A stretch of 64,000 nt of DNA, taken from Peribacillus sp. ACCC06369. GTDB lineage: Bacteria; Bacillota; Bacilli; Bacillales; DSM-1321. Location: NCBI RefSeq assembly GCF_030348945.1, contig NZ_JAUCEN010000002.1, positions 3,472,001 through 3,536,000 of the forward strand. The letters are read 5' to 3'. How positions within the stretch are numbered: position 1 is the stretch's first letter; the number at the start of each line of letters is the position of its first letter. Positions 45,969 through 53,360 of the stretch are shown here, in pieces. Below the pieces are notes generated by a model. It worked only from the letters and a program-made list of their open reading frames with translations. It was not told the DNA's origin and searched no databases. The position numbers and the translations under genes were made by a program.

Positions 45969-47657
45969 ATGAAAATCAATATATCCTTCAATTCTGAATG
46001 GAATGACGAGTTTCTGCAAAAGATGGAAAATGACGGTCCATGGGGAAATTGGGAGCTTTATAAGTTGGCGGTTCAAATGGAGGAAAATCTCATCATCCCT
46101 GATTTTGAGGGTTTACAGGCGCCCAAGCACCTTCCGCAGTTAACCCCGCTTCCCCACCAATTGGAAGCAGCAAAGCAAGTGGTGGAAAAGATGAATGGAA
46201 AGGCCATTTTAGCTGATGAGGTAGGGCTCGGAAAAACAATTGAAGCCGGCTTGATCCTAAAAGAATATATGATTAGAGGCCTTGTAAAAAAAGTATTGAT
46301 CCTTGTACCGGCTTCACTTGTAACACAATGGGCTTTTGAATTGAATACCAAGTTTCATATTCCGGCAGTCGTTCAGAGAAAAAGTTATGTTTGGGACTCC
46401 TGTGATGTGGTCATTTCATCCATTGATACAGCGAAACGCGCTCCACATCGTGATATCATTTTCAATCAGGAATATGACTTCATCATTATTGACGAAGCTC
46501 ATAAACTTAAAAATAATAAGACGAAGAACTATGAATTCGTCCAAAATCTGAAAAAGAAATTTTGTTTACTCCTGACAGCTACTCCCATTCAAAATAAAGT
46601 CGAGGAAATTTTCCACCTCGTTTCGTTATTGAAACCAGGCCACTTGGGAAATGCCACACTCTTTTCGGAAAAATATAAAGGGAAAGGCCGGAACATAATT
46701 GAAGATGAACACCTTAAGGAACTGGTCAACACTGTTATGATACGAAACCGGCGGGCCGATACTGGTATTGAATGGACAAAAAGGCATGTGGAAACAATCA
46801 CCATTGAATTTTCTCCAACCGAGCAGGCATTGTACGATGCCGTTTCCAAATTCAAGCCTATTTCGGATGGAACAAAAGGAAGCGCCTTTTCAGCTCTCAC
46901 TCTCCAAAGGGAAGCCTGCAGCAGCAGGGAGGCAGTCTTTTATACTTTAAAAAATATGAAAGCAAAATACGACCAGCCTTCCCCTGACTTTTTGGCAAAG
47001 CTTGATGATTTATTTTCTAAAGTAAACGAAACGGTTCAGAACTCCAAAGCTGAAAAAGCTTTGGAACTGATCAAGAAAATTGATGACAAAGTGATTATCT
47101 TTACCGAATACCGAGCGACCCAGCTTTATCTGCAATGGTACCTGCAACAGAATGGGATTTCTTCAGTCCCTTTCCGAGGCGGATTTAAGCGTGGAAAGAA
47201 AGACTGGATGCGCGAATTATTCCAAAAGAAAATACAGGTATTAATCGCAACCGAAGCGGGCGGGGAAGGGATAAACCTTCAGTTTTGCCATCACTTGATT
47301 AATTTTGACCTGCCATGGAACCCCATGAGACTCGAGCAAAGAATTGGGCGGATTCACCGGCTTGGTCAGGAAGAAGATGTCATGATTTATAACTTTTCCA
47401 CGAAAAATACAGTTGAAGAACATATTCTGAAGTTACTATACGAAAAAATCAATTTATTTGAAAAAGTAATTGGTGAACTGGATGATATTCTAACCAAACT
47501 GGATATTAACAACATTGAAGAATACTTAATCGATGTAGTCGGCGAGTCCAAAACAGAGGGCGAAATGAAAATCAAGATGGATAATTTTTCATCGTTAATT
47601 CAATTCGCTCAATCCATGAAGGAAGGTGAGGTTCATGCAGCAACGGGAAATTCATGA
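45969..47657 (+). CDS. yqhH: SNF2-family DNA-dependent ATPase YqhH
   Basis: 562-residue Swi2/Snf2-type helicase-like ATPase. The motifs occur in order: Walker A ILADEVGLGKTIEAGLIL (motif I), VLILVPASLVTQW (Ia), IIIDEAHKLKNN (II, DEAH), LLLTATPIQNKVEEIF (III), IFTEYRATQLYLQWYL (IV), ATEAGGEGINLQFCHHLINF (V) and NPMRLEQRIGRIHRLGQ (VI). Role unknown; RapA-like remodelling of RNA polymerase or DNA complexes is possible. The ATG at 45969 follows GAGGGAG. Overlaps yqhG by 23 bases. Confidence 0.93.
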   Translation: MKINISFNSEWNDEFLQKMENDGPWGNWELYKLAVQMEENLIIPDFEGLQAPKHLPQLTPLPHQLEAAKQVVEKMNGKAILADEVGLGKTIEAGLILKEYMIRGLVKKVLILVPASLVTQWAFELNTKFHIPAVVQRKSYVWDSCDVVISSIDTAKRAPHRDIIFNQEYDFIIIDEAHKLKNNKTKNYEFVQNLKKKFCLLLTATPIQNKVEEIFHLVSLLKPGHLGNATLFSEKYKGKGRNIIEDEHLKELVNTVMIRNRRADTGIEWTKRHVETITIEFSPTEQALYDAVSKFKPISDGTKGSAFSALTLQREACSSREAVFYTLKNMKAKYDQPSPDFLAKLDDLFSKVNETVQNSKAEKALELIKKIDDKVIIFTEYRATQLYLQWYLQQNGISSVPFRGGFKRGKKDWMRELFQKKIQVLIATEAGGEGINLQFCHHLINFDLPWNPMRLEQRIGRIHRLGQEEDVMIYNFSTKNTVEEHILKLLYEKINLFEKVIGELDDILTKLDINNIEEYLIDVVGESKTEGEMKIKMDNFSSLIQFAQSMKEGEVHAATGNS

Positions 47658-48432
47658 TTTTTTATTAACTTACTTTAAAGCCAATGATTGTGAAATACTG
47701 GATAATACACCAACCCACCTTACGGTTCAACTGACGATTGAAATGGATAAAGAATTAATGAACAGACCCTTTTATTGGCACTATCTAGAAAAAACGGGTG
47801 GCATTCCGAACCCAGCCCAGATGACTTTCATTACCGACCCAGAACACGCTCCACCCGATTTAAAGGGAGAAATGATTCATTTTGGCTCCCCTCGCCTTCA
47901 TCAAATTATTCAATCAACAAAAAATCTGGCAGGGTATACTAGACTTTTTGAGGATACTCCTCCATCAAAAGGCGGGAATAATCCATTGTTTCCTTGGCTA
48001 ACCCTTAATGTGAAAATATCCTATCAATGCGATCGTAAAAAAGATACCTTTATGTCCATCGGATTGAATTTAATCTCAGGCGAGATCATGGAAAGCTTTC
48101 ACCATCGGGTTTTACCGGTTAAGGTCACCCCAAAAATACCGGATTATTCCTTTACGCTTTCACCGCTCATCATGCCCAAGAGTGGATTGGCCAGACTGGA
48201 TACATACATCAGAACCAGTTTCGAGGATGATGACCATTCTTGGGCGGAAGAAGCAATGCTTCGCTGGCAGAATGACTTGAATTTATTGGAGCATTTTTAC
48301 AAGGATATGGACGAAAAAAGTGAGAGCTATTTTACCGAAAAAGAAGCCTTAAAAGCACAATATGAACCGAACATCCGAATATCCATCATCAATGGAGGTT
48401 TATTTTACCTTTCAGATAGGGCGTTGGGATAG
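47635..48432 (+). CDS. yqhG: Conserved protein YqhG
   Basis: 265-residue soluble protein resembling B. subtilis YqhG, whose gene is also coupled to yqhH. The stretch MNRPFYWHYLEKTGGIPNPA is distinctive; no catalytic motif is recognised. The ATG at 47635 has GGTGAGG five bases before; a GTG at 47626 is in frame but overlaps that site. Overlap with yqhH implies translational coupling and a shared process. Confidence 0.85.
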   Translation: MQQREIHDFLLTYFKANDCEILDNTPTHLTVQLTIEMDKELMNRPFYWHYLEKTGGIPNPAQMTFITDPEHAPPDLKGEMIHFGSPRLHQIIQSTKNLAGYTRLFEDTPPSKGGNNPLFPWLTLNVKISYQCDRKKDTFMSIGLNLISGEIMESFHHRVLPVKVTPKIPDYSFTLSPLIMPKSGLARLDTYIRTSFEDDDHSWAEEAMLRWQNDLNLLEHFYKDMDEKSESYFTEKEALKAQYEPNIRISIINGGLFYLSDRALG

Positions 48433-48446
48433 GATCCTTAATAAAA

Positions 48447-48480
48447 AAACAGATGTCCTAATTTAAGGACATCTGTTCTA
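48447..48480. terminator. Bidirectional terminator yqhG/yqzE
   Basis: Perfect 11-base arms ACAGATGTCCT / AGGACATCTGT with a six-base loop, between the convergent genes. Confidence 0.85.
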
Positions 48481-48663
48481 TTTCTTGATATTTTTCCTTA
48501 AGAACATCGACAAAGCAAAAGGGACAATGCCAAACCAATGGGACATACCATGGTTTTTATCCTCTTTTCTATGACGTCGCTTTTCTTTTCGTTCTTTTTT
48601 GGTCAGATTAAAATATTCGACAAGCTGTTGCGTCAGATATTTAATATAAGCGTTTGTAGACAT
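48478..48663 (-). CDS. yqzE: Small basic protein YqzE
   Basis: 61-residue protein reading MSTNAYIKYLTQQLVEYF, then a Lys/Arg/Glu-rich middle and a short hydrophobic end (SHWFGIVPFALSMFL). It matches B. subtilis YqzE, which lies immediately after the comG operon. Function unknown. The ATG at 48663 follows AGGGTGA. Confidence 0.8.
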   Translation of the reverse strand: MSTNAYIKYLTQQLVEYFNLTKKERKEKRRHRKEDKNHGMSHWFGIVPFALSMFLRKNIKK

Positions 48664-48768
48664 ATAAAAATCACCCTAAACAAAGTATGCCCGGTTTACG
48701 CTTGTTTTATTCCTTCACTTGTTCCCTAAACACGCGAATCTATCGCTTGAACATGATTGAGCCTTTAT

Positions 48769-48802
48769 AAAAGACTGTGTATTTTACGTATTACACAGCC
48801 TG
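48769..48802 (-). terminator. Terminator of the comG operon
   Basis: GGCTGTGTA / TACACAGTC stem with a ten-base loop and a short T-run; the comGG stop codon lies within the stem. It separates comGG from yqzE. Confidence 0.7.
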
Positions 48803-49177
48803 CTTTTCTATCCATTGTATCACTCGCCCCGCTTCTGTATCGTATTGAATGATGACCCTACCCCTTCGGTCATTTTTAGTCGTCGATGAAAATTCGATAT
48901 AGACGTAAGGACCGTCTTCCTCCGTTAAGGAATATCGCACCGTACCATTGGGGTAGAAAATTTCCCCCTGGATGATTTCCGGGACCTCTTCCCCCCACTC
49001 TGACGTCACATCCTTAACGGCAAGGTGGACAAGATGATCGGCCACAAGCGATTCTTCCACTTCTTTATAAAACATTTTATCGATGATAAATTGATCGATC
49101 ATTAATATCGTGAACATGATGAAAACACTCGCTACAATCATGATCATCGGGAAAACGACTCCTTTTTGATTATTCAT
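48791..49177 (-). CDS. comGG: Competence pseudopilus component ComGG
   Basis: 128-residue minor pseudopilin-like protein with a hydrophobic N-terminal helix (about 5-25: KGVVFPMIMIVASVFIMFTI). Unlike the other comG pilins it lacks a classical prepilin peptidase site, as is known for ComGG. The start overlaps the comGF stop by eight bases. Intact. Confidence 0.88.
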   Translation of the reverse strand: MNNQKGVVFPMIMIVASVFIMFTILMIDQFIIDKMFYKEVEESLVADHLVHLAVKDVTSEWGEEVPEIIQGEIFYPNGTVRYSLTEEDGPYVYIEFSSTTKNDRRGRVIIQYDTEAGRVIQWIEKQAV

Positions 49178-49649
49178 CGACTTTCGTCACATGTCTAAAG
49201 AAAGGATGAAATCTACGACTGAAAGTGGTCCCTGCTTTATCCGTTATATTTAGAACAATGACACTTCCATCCTTCTCAACCTGGAATTCCGAAATGTTCT
49301 GCAAGATGACCTCATGCCCCTTACCATTCACTCTCCTTCGAACCTTATCTTCATATTGTTCAATGGATGATAATTGTTCACCTGAAAGCAAATATAATTT
49401 ATTTCCCATTACATCCTGAACTTTGGAACTCCGGACCTCCTGCTTCATTTGCATGGTAAAGACCTCCCACTCTTTAGGATGCAATTTATCAATGGATCTC
49501 ATCTGGGTGTGAATGATTGAAAAAAGCTGTAGGACAAAAAGGGACGTCGTCATTAAGATCATTAAAGAAAAAAGCAATTCTATCATCGTAAAACCATCAT
49601 CTTTTCGCAGCATCACAAATGGTTTCAAATTTACCCGATTCATTTTCAT
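49170..49649 (-). CDS. comGF: Competence minor pseudopilin ComGF
   Basis: 159-residue prepilin-like protein with a type IV prepilin motif DDGFTMIELLFSLMILM. The start chosen is ATG 49649 (MKMNRVNLKPF) with GGGTG about nine bases upstream. It overlaps the 3' end of comGE by about 50 bases, as in B. subtilis. Intact; required for transformation in B. subtilis. Confidence 0.88.
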   Translation of the reverse strand: MKMNRVNLKPFVMLRKDDGFTMIELLFSLMILMTTSLFVLQLFSIIHTQMRSIDKLHPKEWEVFTMQMKQEVRSSKVQDVMGNKLYLLSGEQLSSIEQYEDKVRRRVNGKGHEVILQNISEFQVEKDGSVIVLNITDKAGTTFSRRFHPFFRHVTKVDE

Positions 49650-49935
49650 AACGTACACACCCTTCAATCATCCCCGGGAAATCCCCATGATCCTTCCAAA
49701 TCAATTCATAGGATTTTTTTTTGTTGATGATTTCCTGTCCAATTGCTTGTATCTCCCCATCCATGAAAGCCGTCAATCTTTCATATAATAAATGGTGGGC
49801 TTCTGTCCTGATTACGATATCTTTCCGATGCGTGATTAACTCGTCAATAATCGGTAAAATGGAAAGGATCAAGAAAATACAAACTGAAAATGCGGCCATC
49901 AGCTCAAGGTAGACGTAACCTTTACAATTTCTCAA
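49597..49935 (-). CDS. comGE: Competence minor pseudopilin ComGE
   Basis: 112-residue protein with a prepilin-like N-terminus GYVYLELMAAFSVCIFLILS. Start is TTG at 49935 behind GGGAGG. Overlaps comGD by 14 bases at its start and comGF at its end. Confidence 0.85.
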   Translation of the reverse strand: MRNCKGYVYLELMAAFSVCIFLILSILPIIDELITHRKDIVIRTEAHHLLYERLTAFMDGEIQAIGQEIINKKKSYELIWKDHGDFPGMIEGCVRYENESGKFETICDAAKR

Positions 49936-50365
49936 TCCTGAACCTCCCTTTACCTATATTGAGGACCAATTTATACTGTCCTTTTGAAGTGTCAATGATC
50001 ATCGTTCCTGCTTTTGAAGCATTTCCAAACTGATTAAAATGAAAGCTGAACCCTAATGTGCCATTTAAAAACTGTATATCCTTTGGTATGCTTCTCTCTA
50101 GAACGATTCCCTCCTTATAAGACAAAATGGTATAAACCTTTTTGTTATTATCAATCTGGAGGTAAATCAGGCTCTCATGACTGATGGCATACTGCTGTGC
50201 ATGGAAAAGATCTTCATGGAACCGGGAAATGAATAGCCTATTTTCCATTCCTTTAGTGAAGCTTGGATATAAATTTGGACTGATGGAAATCAGGAGTACA
50301 AAAATAACGAGGACTATAAGGGTTTCAGACAGGGTATACCCGCCATTGGAGCGCCGTGCATTCAC
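49922..50365 (-). CDS. comGD: Competence minor pseudopilin ComGD
   Basis: 147-residue pseudopilin with prepilin motif GGYTLSETLIVLVIFVLL and a beta-rich C-terminal half. The GTG at 50365 has AGGAG four bases upstream, overlapping the end of comGC; the in-frame TTG at 50380 is an alternative five codons earlier. Confidence 0.88.
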   Translation of the reverse strand: MNARRSNGGYTLSETLIVLVIFVLLISISPNLYPSFTKGMENRLFISRFHEDLFHAQQYAISHESLIYLQIDNNKKVYTILSYKEGIVLERSIPKDIQFLNGTLGFSFHFNQFGNASKAGTMIIDTSKGQYKLVLNIGKGRFRIEKL

Positions 50366-50372
50366 TTTTCTC

Positions 50373-50684
50373 CTACTCAACGACCGTTATCTTTCCTTTG
50401 CTATCCAAACTAATATCATCCCCATTAGGACAGGATGTCTGTTTGAGATAGCCTTGGCTTTCCAATTCATTGATACTTACGGGCAGTTTAGCATTGTCGA
50501 TCTCATATGCCTGAACCTGTGCTTGAGCCATCTTCACGAATGCTTCACACCCTTTAGACTGGATTGTCGATTGGTTCTTCGTGATATTGGGTATTGTAAT
50601 AATCAAAAGAATGGATATTACAAGTAAAACAATGAGCATCTCAATTAGTGTAAAACCTCGTTCATTCATCACTTTCTTCATCAT
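50373..50684 (-). CDS. comGC: Major competence pseudopilin ComGC
   Basis: 103-residue major pilin of the DNA-uptake pseudopilus. Prepilin cleavage motif RGFTLIEMLIVLLVISILL, a second Cys-containing segment (QSKGCEAFVKMAQ, KQTSCPNGDD) expected to form the intramolecular disulfide. The ATG at 50684 follows AGGAGCAGG; a second ATG follows directly. An unusual hairpin abuts its ribosome site. Confidence 0.93.
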   Translation of the reverse strand: MMKKVMNERGFTLIEMLIVLLVISILLIITIPNITKNQSTIQSKGCEAFVKMAQAQVQAYEIDNAKLPVSINELESQGYLKQTSCPNGDDISLDSKGKITVVE

Positions 50685-50696
50685 ATCATCCTGCTC

Positions 50697-50736
50697 CTGA
50701 AACCATCTGAATACCAGATGGATTAGATGGTTTCAG
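50697..50736 (-). promoter_or_regulatory. Hairpin directly upstream of the comGC ribosome site
   Basis: Perfect 12-base arms CTGAAACCATCT / AGATGGTTTCAG (16-base loop) in the 86-base gap between comGB and comGC. On the minus strand the stem's 3' arm runs straight into the comGC Shine-Dalgarno (CAGGAGCAGG). No T-run follows, so it is not a terminator. Possible role in mRNA processing or in setting the high ComGC level. Confidence 0.55.
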
Positions 50737-50770
50737 AGCAATTTCACCTCCAGAATGCAAAAATCAAATT

Positions 50771-51805
50771 CTATATACCTTCGAGCAGAGAGAACATCGG
50801 CAGCAAAACCGCTAAATAAATGGACACGATCACAATACCTATCAGTAAAAACATAAGGGGCTGAATGATTTTCAAGACTGCATTCATTCTCTCTTCAATT
50901 TTCTCCAGTAAAAAACGACTGTAATGAAGTAGCTCCGCATCAAGTCTGCCATATCTTTGACCATTTGCAACGACCACCGGTAAATTCCCATCAAAATAGG
51001 GGAGTTCACGAAAGATCATTTCAAGCGATCTGCCCTCGATAAGGTCATCCTTAATGATCGAGCATAGTTTTTGGTAAAAAGGCTGCTGCTGATTTATAGA
51101 GAATAATTTGATGCTGTCGTTAATCGATAACCCTCCGGAAAGTAAGCCACTGAATTGGCTTGCAAAAAAATAAGTTTCGTATAACTTGATGAAGGTTCCT
51201 AATATCGGAATTCCCATCAAAATCCTCCGCTGCCGTAATGGGCATAATCCGTTAAACCAAAATCGTTTGAGTACAAACAAGAATAGGAGCGATACGAGAA
51301 AAATCAAGGGGAGAGCCGGAAGAATGAATGTGGAAGCTGACAGTAATTTCAAGATTGTATTCTGTTCAACATCCATCGTGAAATAGATGGTCTGGAATTT
51401 AGGAAGGAGAACACTCTGAAGAATGTAAAAAACGATGCTTACAAAAAAGATTAAGAATACGGGATACACCATTAACTTTTTTACTTTATCCATATCCTCC
51501 GTTCTTTTCTTCCAATATCGCCCTCCCTCTTTCAATGCCCGATCCAGGTCGCCGTATTGCTCGCCATAAAATATATAACTTACAAGCTGCGGATGAAAAT
51601 TAAGATGGGTTAGCACTTGATGCAACGGGTAACCGTTCCTTAATTCCTTTATGGCCAGAGTGAAGTCTTCCGCTTTATTCTTTGATTCCTGAAATTCGAG
51701 AAAATGTAAAGCTTCCGCCAAGGGATAACCATGATGTAATAATTCACCTAGCTTCGAAATAAAGACCGCCTGTTCTTTTAACTTCCATTTAGTTTTTAGC
51801 TTCAT
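50771..51805 (-). CDS. comGB: Competence pseudopilus platform protein ComGB
   Basis: 344-residue PilC/GspF-type inner-membrane platform protein. Three TM segments (about 115-140, 170-195, 315-340) and conserved segments LGELLHHGYPLAEALHFLE and FSGLLSGGLSINDSI. The ATG at 51805 overlaps the comGA end by 17 bases; an in-frame ATG at 51823 is an alternative. Intact, but its partner ATPase ComGA is broken. Confidence 0.9.
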   Translation of the reverse strand: MKLKTKWKLKEQAVFISKLGELLHHGYPLAEALHFLEFQESKNKAEDFTLAIKELRNGYPLHQVLTHLNFHPQLVSYIFYGEQYGDLDRALKEGGRYWKKRTEDMDKVKKLMVYPVFLIFFVSIVFYILQSVLLPKFQTIYFTMDVEQNTILKLLSASTFILPALPLIFLVSLLFLFVLKRFWFNGLCPLRQRRILMGIPILGTFIKLYETYFFASQFSGLLSGGLSINDSIKLFSINQQQPFYQKLCSIIKDDLIEGRSLEMIFRELPYFDGNLPVVVANGQRYGRLDAELLHYSRFLLEKIEERMNAVLKIIQPLMFLLIGIVIVSIYLAVLLPMFSLLEGI

Positions 51806-52430
51806 GGTATACAAGCCGTTCATATTCCTGCGAATCCACATAGCCCATCGCAACAGCTTTTCCTATTTCATCCTTCAATAGGCGGTAGCTGGCCGTTGCC
51901 TTTCCTTTTTCATCCCCCATCATCCGGAGAACCTCGGCCAGGCTTTTTCCGTAAAGCAATTCATATACACTTGCCCTTTTATTCCTGGCAGTCATTTGGC
52001 AAGCAAAAGCACAGTCCCCATTACATGGAAGACACCTCAATTCAACCAGCCGCTGTGCTGTCACGCCAATCAAACTCTGTTCAATCTCAAGCAAGCTGAC
52101 ACCAAATTCAAGTAACCTGGAGATAGCACCCTGTGCATCCCTTGTATGCATGGTTGTAAGTATCAAATGGCCGGTTAGAGCTGCACGCACTGCGATTTTG
52201 GCCGTTTCGGCATCCCTGACTTCCCCTACCATGATCACGTCGGGATCATGCCTTAGCACAGCTTTAAGACCGACAGAATAAGTAATGCCCGCCTTTTCAT
52301 TGATTTGGACTTGCAGTACCTTTTCAGATACATTTTCAATGGGATCTTCAAGCGTTATGATATTTCGATTGATCATCTCATGGGCATGATGAAGCAGGGA
52401 ATATAGTGTCGTGGTTTTCCCACTGCCGGT
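51789..52430 (-). pseudogene. comGA: comGA, 3' fragment cut at the Walker A motif
   Basis: Competence type II/IV secretion ATPase that drives pseudopilus assembly. Only the C-terminal 213 residues remain, beginning TGSGKTTTLYSLLHH, followed by IITLEDPIE, the Walker B region DPDVIMVGEVRDAET, and the Cys-rich zinc motif CLPCNGDCAFAC. B. subtilis ComGA has about 356 residues, so the N-terminal part up to the residues preceding TGSGK is missing. Just upstream in the frame the codons read S-L-Q instead of the expected G-P. Frame remains intact up to the junction, and no ribosome site precedes the first in-frame ATG at 52376. The lost 5' part presumably lies beyond the mobile element. Confidence 0.9.
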
Positions 52431-52497
52431 TTGTAGAGAATTTAGGGACTATTTTTCAATTATCACTGTTAATTAACAATGTTGATATTACATCAAA

Positions 52498-52525
52498 AGA
52501 AAAAGGACCATTTTTTAGTCCTTTC
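52498..52525 (-). terminator. Hairpin near the left element end
   Basis: AAAGGAC / GTCCTTT stem with T-rich flank on the minus strand. Similar in sequence to the hairpin at 53314-53342. It would block element transcripts from entering the comG remnant. Confidence 0.55.
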
Positions 52526-52673
52526 ATTTGTTACCATCTTCAAATCCCGCCCCATCATAAGCTTTGCTATGTATGATAGACAATTACCCAATTACGCATG
52601 GACAATTACCTAAAAAGTATACAGCTGAATATACTGTCGAGAAAAATAAGATTAAGATAAGGAGTGATTATCT

Positions 52674-53033
52674 TTGTATCGTCAACCATTTTCACCTTGG
52701 AATTATACCTCTGAACCTAATCCTAAATATAGCCAATGTATGTGGGATTGTTTGGCCACTCCTGGAACGTCAGAGCAGGAATGCCATGGATATTGCAGCG
52801 GGTATGCCTCAATGCCAATAGCATATAGCGTACCGATGACATATGGTGGCATGAACCAAGCTGTACCTTACAGTCCACAGCCATATTATTATTATGGGAG
52901 TTATCCATATTCCTATCCTGGAACGGTGCACGGAAATCCGTATAGTTTCCCTATAAATGACCCTTGTATGAAACAATGCTTAAAAGGTGGAAGCAGTTAT
53001 TTAGATTGTTGCTATTACTGTGGATGGTGCTAA
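52674..53033 (+). CDS. Cysteine-, proline- and tyrosine-rich protein with twin CX3C motifs
   Basis: 119-residue protein of unknown function. Start is TTG at 52674 behind AAGGAGTGA. The N-terminal third carries CMWDC then CHGYC (two CX3C pairs, 11 residues between), and the C-terminus carries CMKQC then CCYYCGWC, a second similar pair. The middle is rich in Tyr, Pro, Gly and Ser (PYSPQPYYYYGSYPYSYP). No signal peptide or TM. Composition recalls cross-linked spore-coat or structural proteins, but no family is recognised. It is the first gene inside the element, pointing away from comGA. Confidence 0.65.
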   Translation: MYRQPFSPWNYTSEPNPKYSQCMWDCLATPGTSEQECHGYCSGYASMPIAYSVPMTYGGMNQAVPYSPQPYYYYGSYPYSYPGTVHGNPYSFPINDPCMKQCLKGGSSYLDCCYYCGWC

Positions 53034-53360
53034 TAGACATGCTTAGAACCAAAAAGAACCGGTAACATTGGGGACGTATTGCACCACAATAAAAAATCCC
53101 CTTTTCTAAGGTGGTTTTTTATTTTAACGAATAAACACATTTACATAAAACATTCTTTCTTTGATTTAGATATCATGCGATTATGAAGGACTTAAAAATA
53201 CAAGCTATTATAACCATTAGAGTTTTTTCCGTTACAACTCTATAGTTTCATTTTCACACACACAGTTTGGTTGAGTAATTGGTGACAACTTAATTATCAG
53301 TTATGTTTTAACAAAAAAAAGGACCCATTTTGGTCCTTTTGTAATTCTTTTATTAAGTGT
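53034..53360. other. Intergenic region between the Cys-rich gene and the S74-like gene
   Basis: About 330 AT-rich bases with a plus-strand terminator-like dyad (CCCCTTTTCTAAGGTGG then TTTTTTATTTT, 53097-53123) and the S74 gene terminator at 53314-53342. Nothing else recognised. Confidence 0.55.
53314..53342 (-). terminator. Terminator of the S74-like gene
   Basis: AAAAGGACC, a short loop, GGTCCTTTT, then a T-run on the minus strand, 20 bases after the stop. Confidence 0.8.

Noticed and set aside
53050..53085. Third copy of the CATCTCCC...GGGACATCTAA palindrome (ATTGGGGACGTATTGC)
   Set aside because: Only half of the motif matches and there is no dyad.
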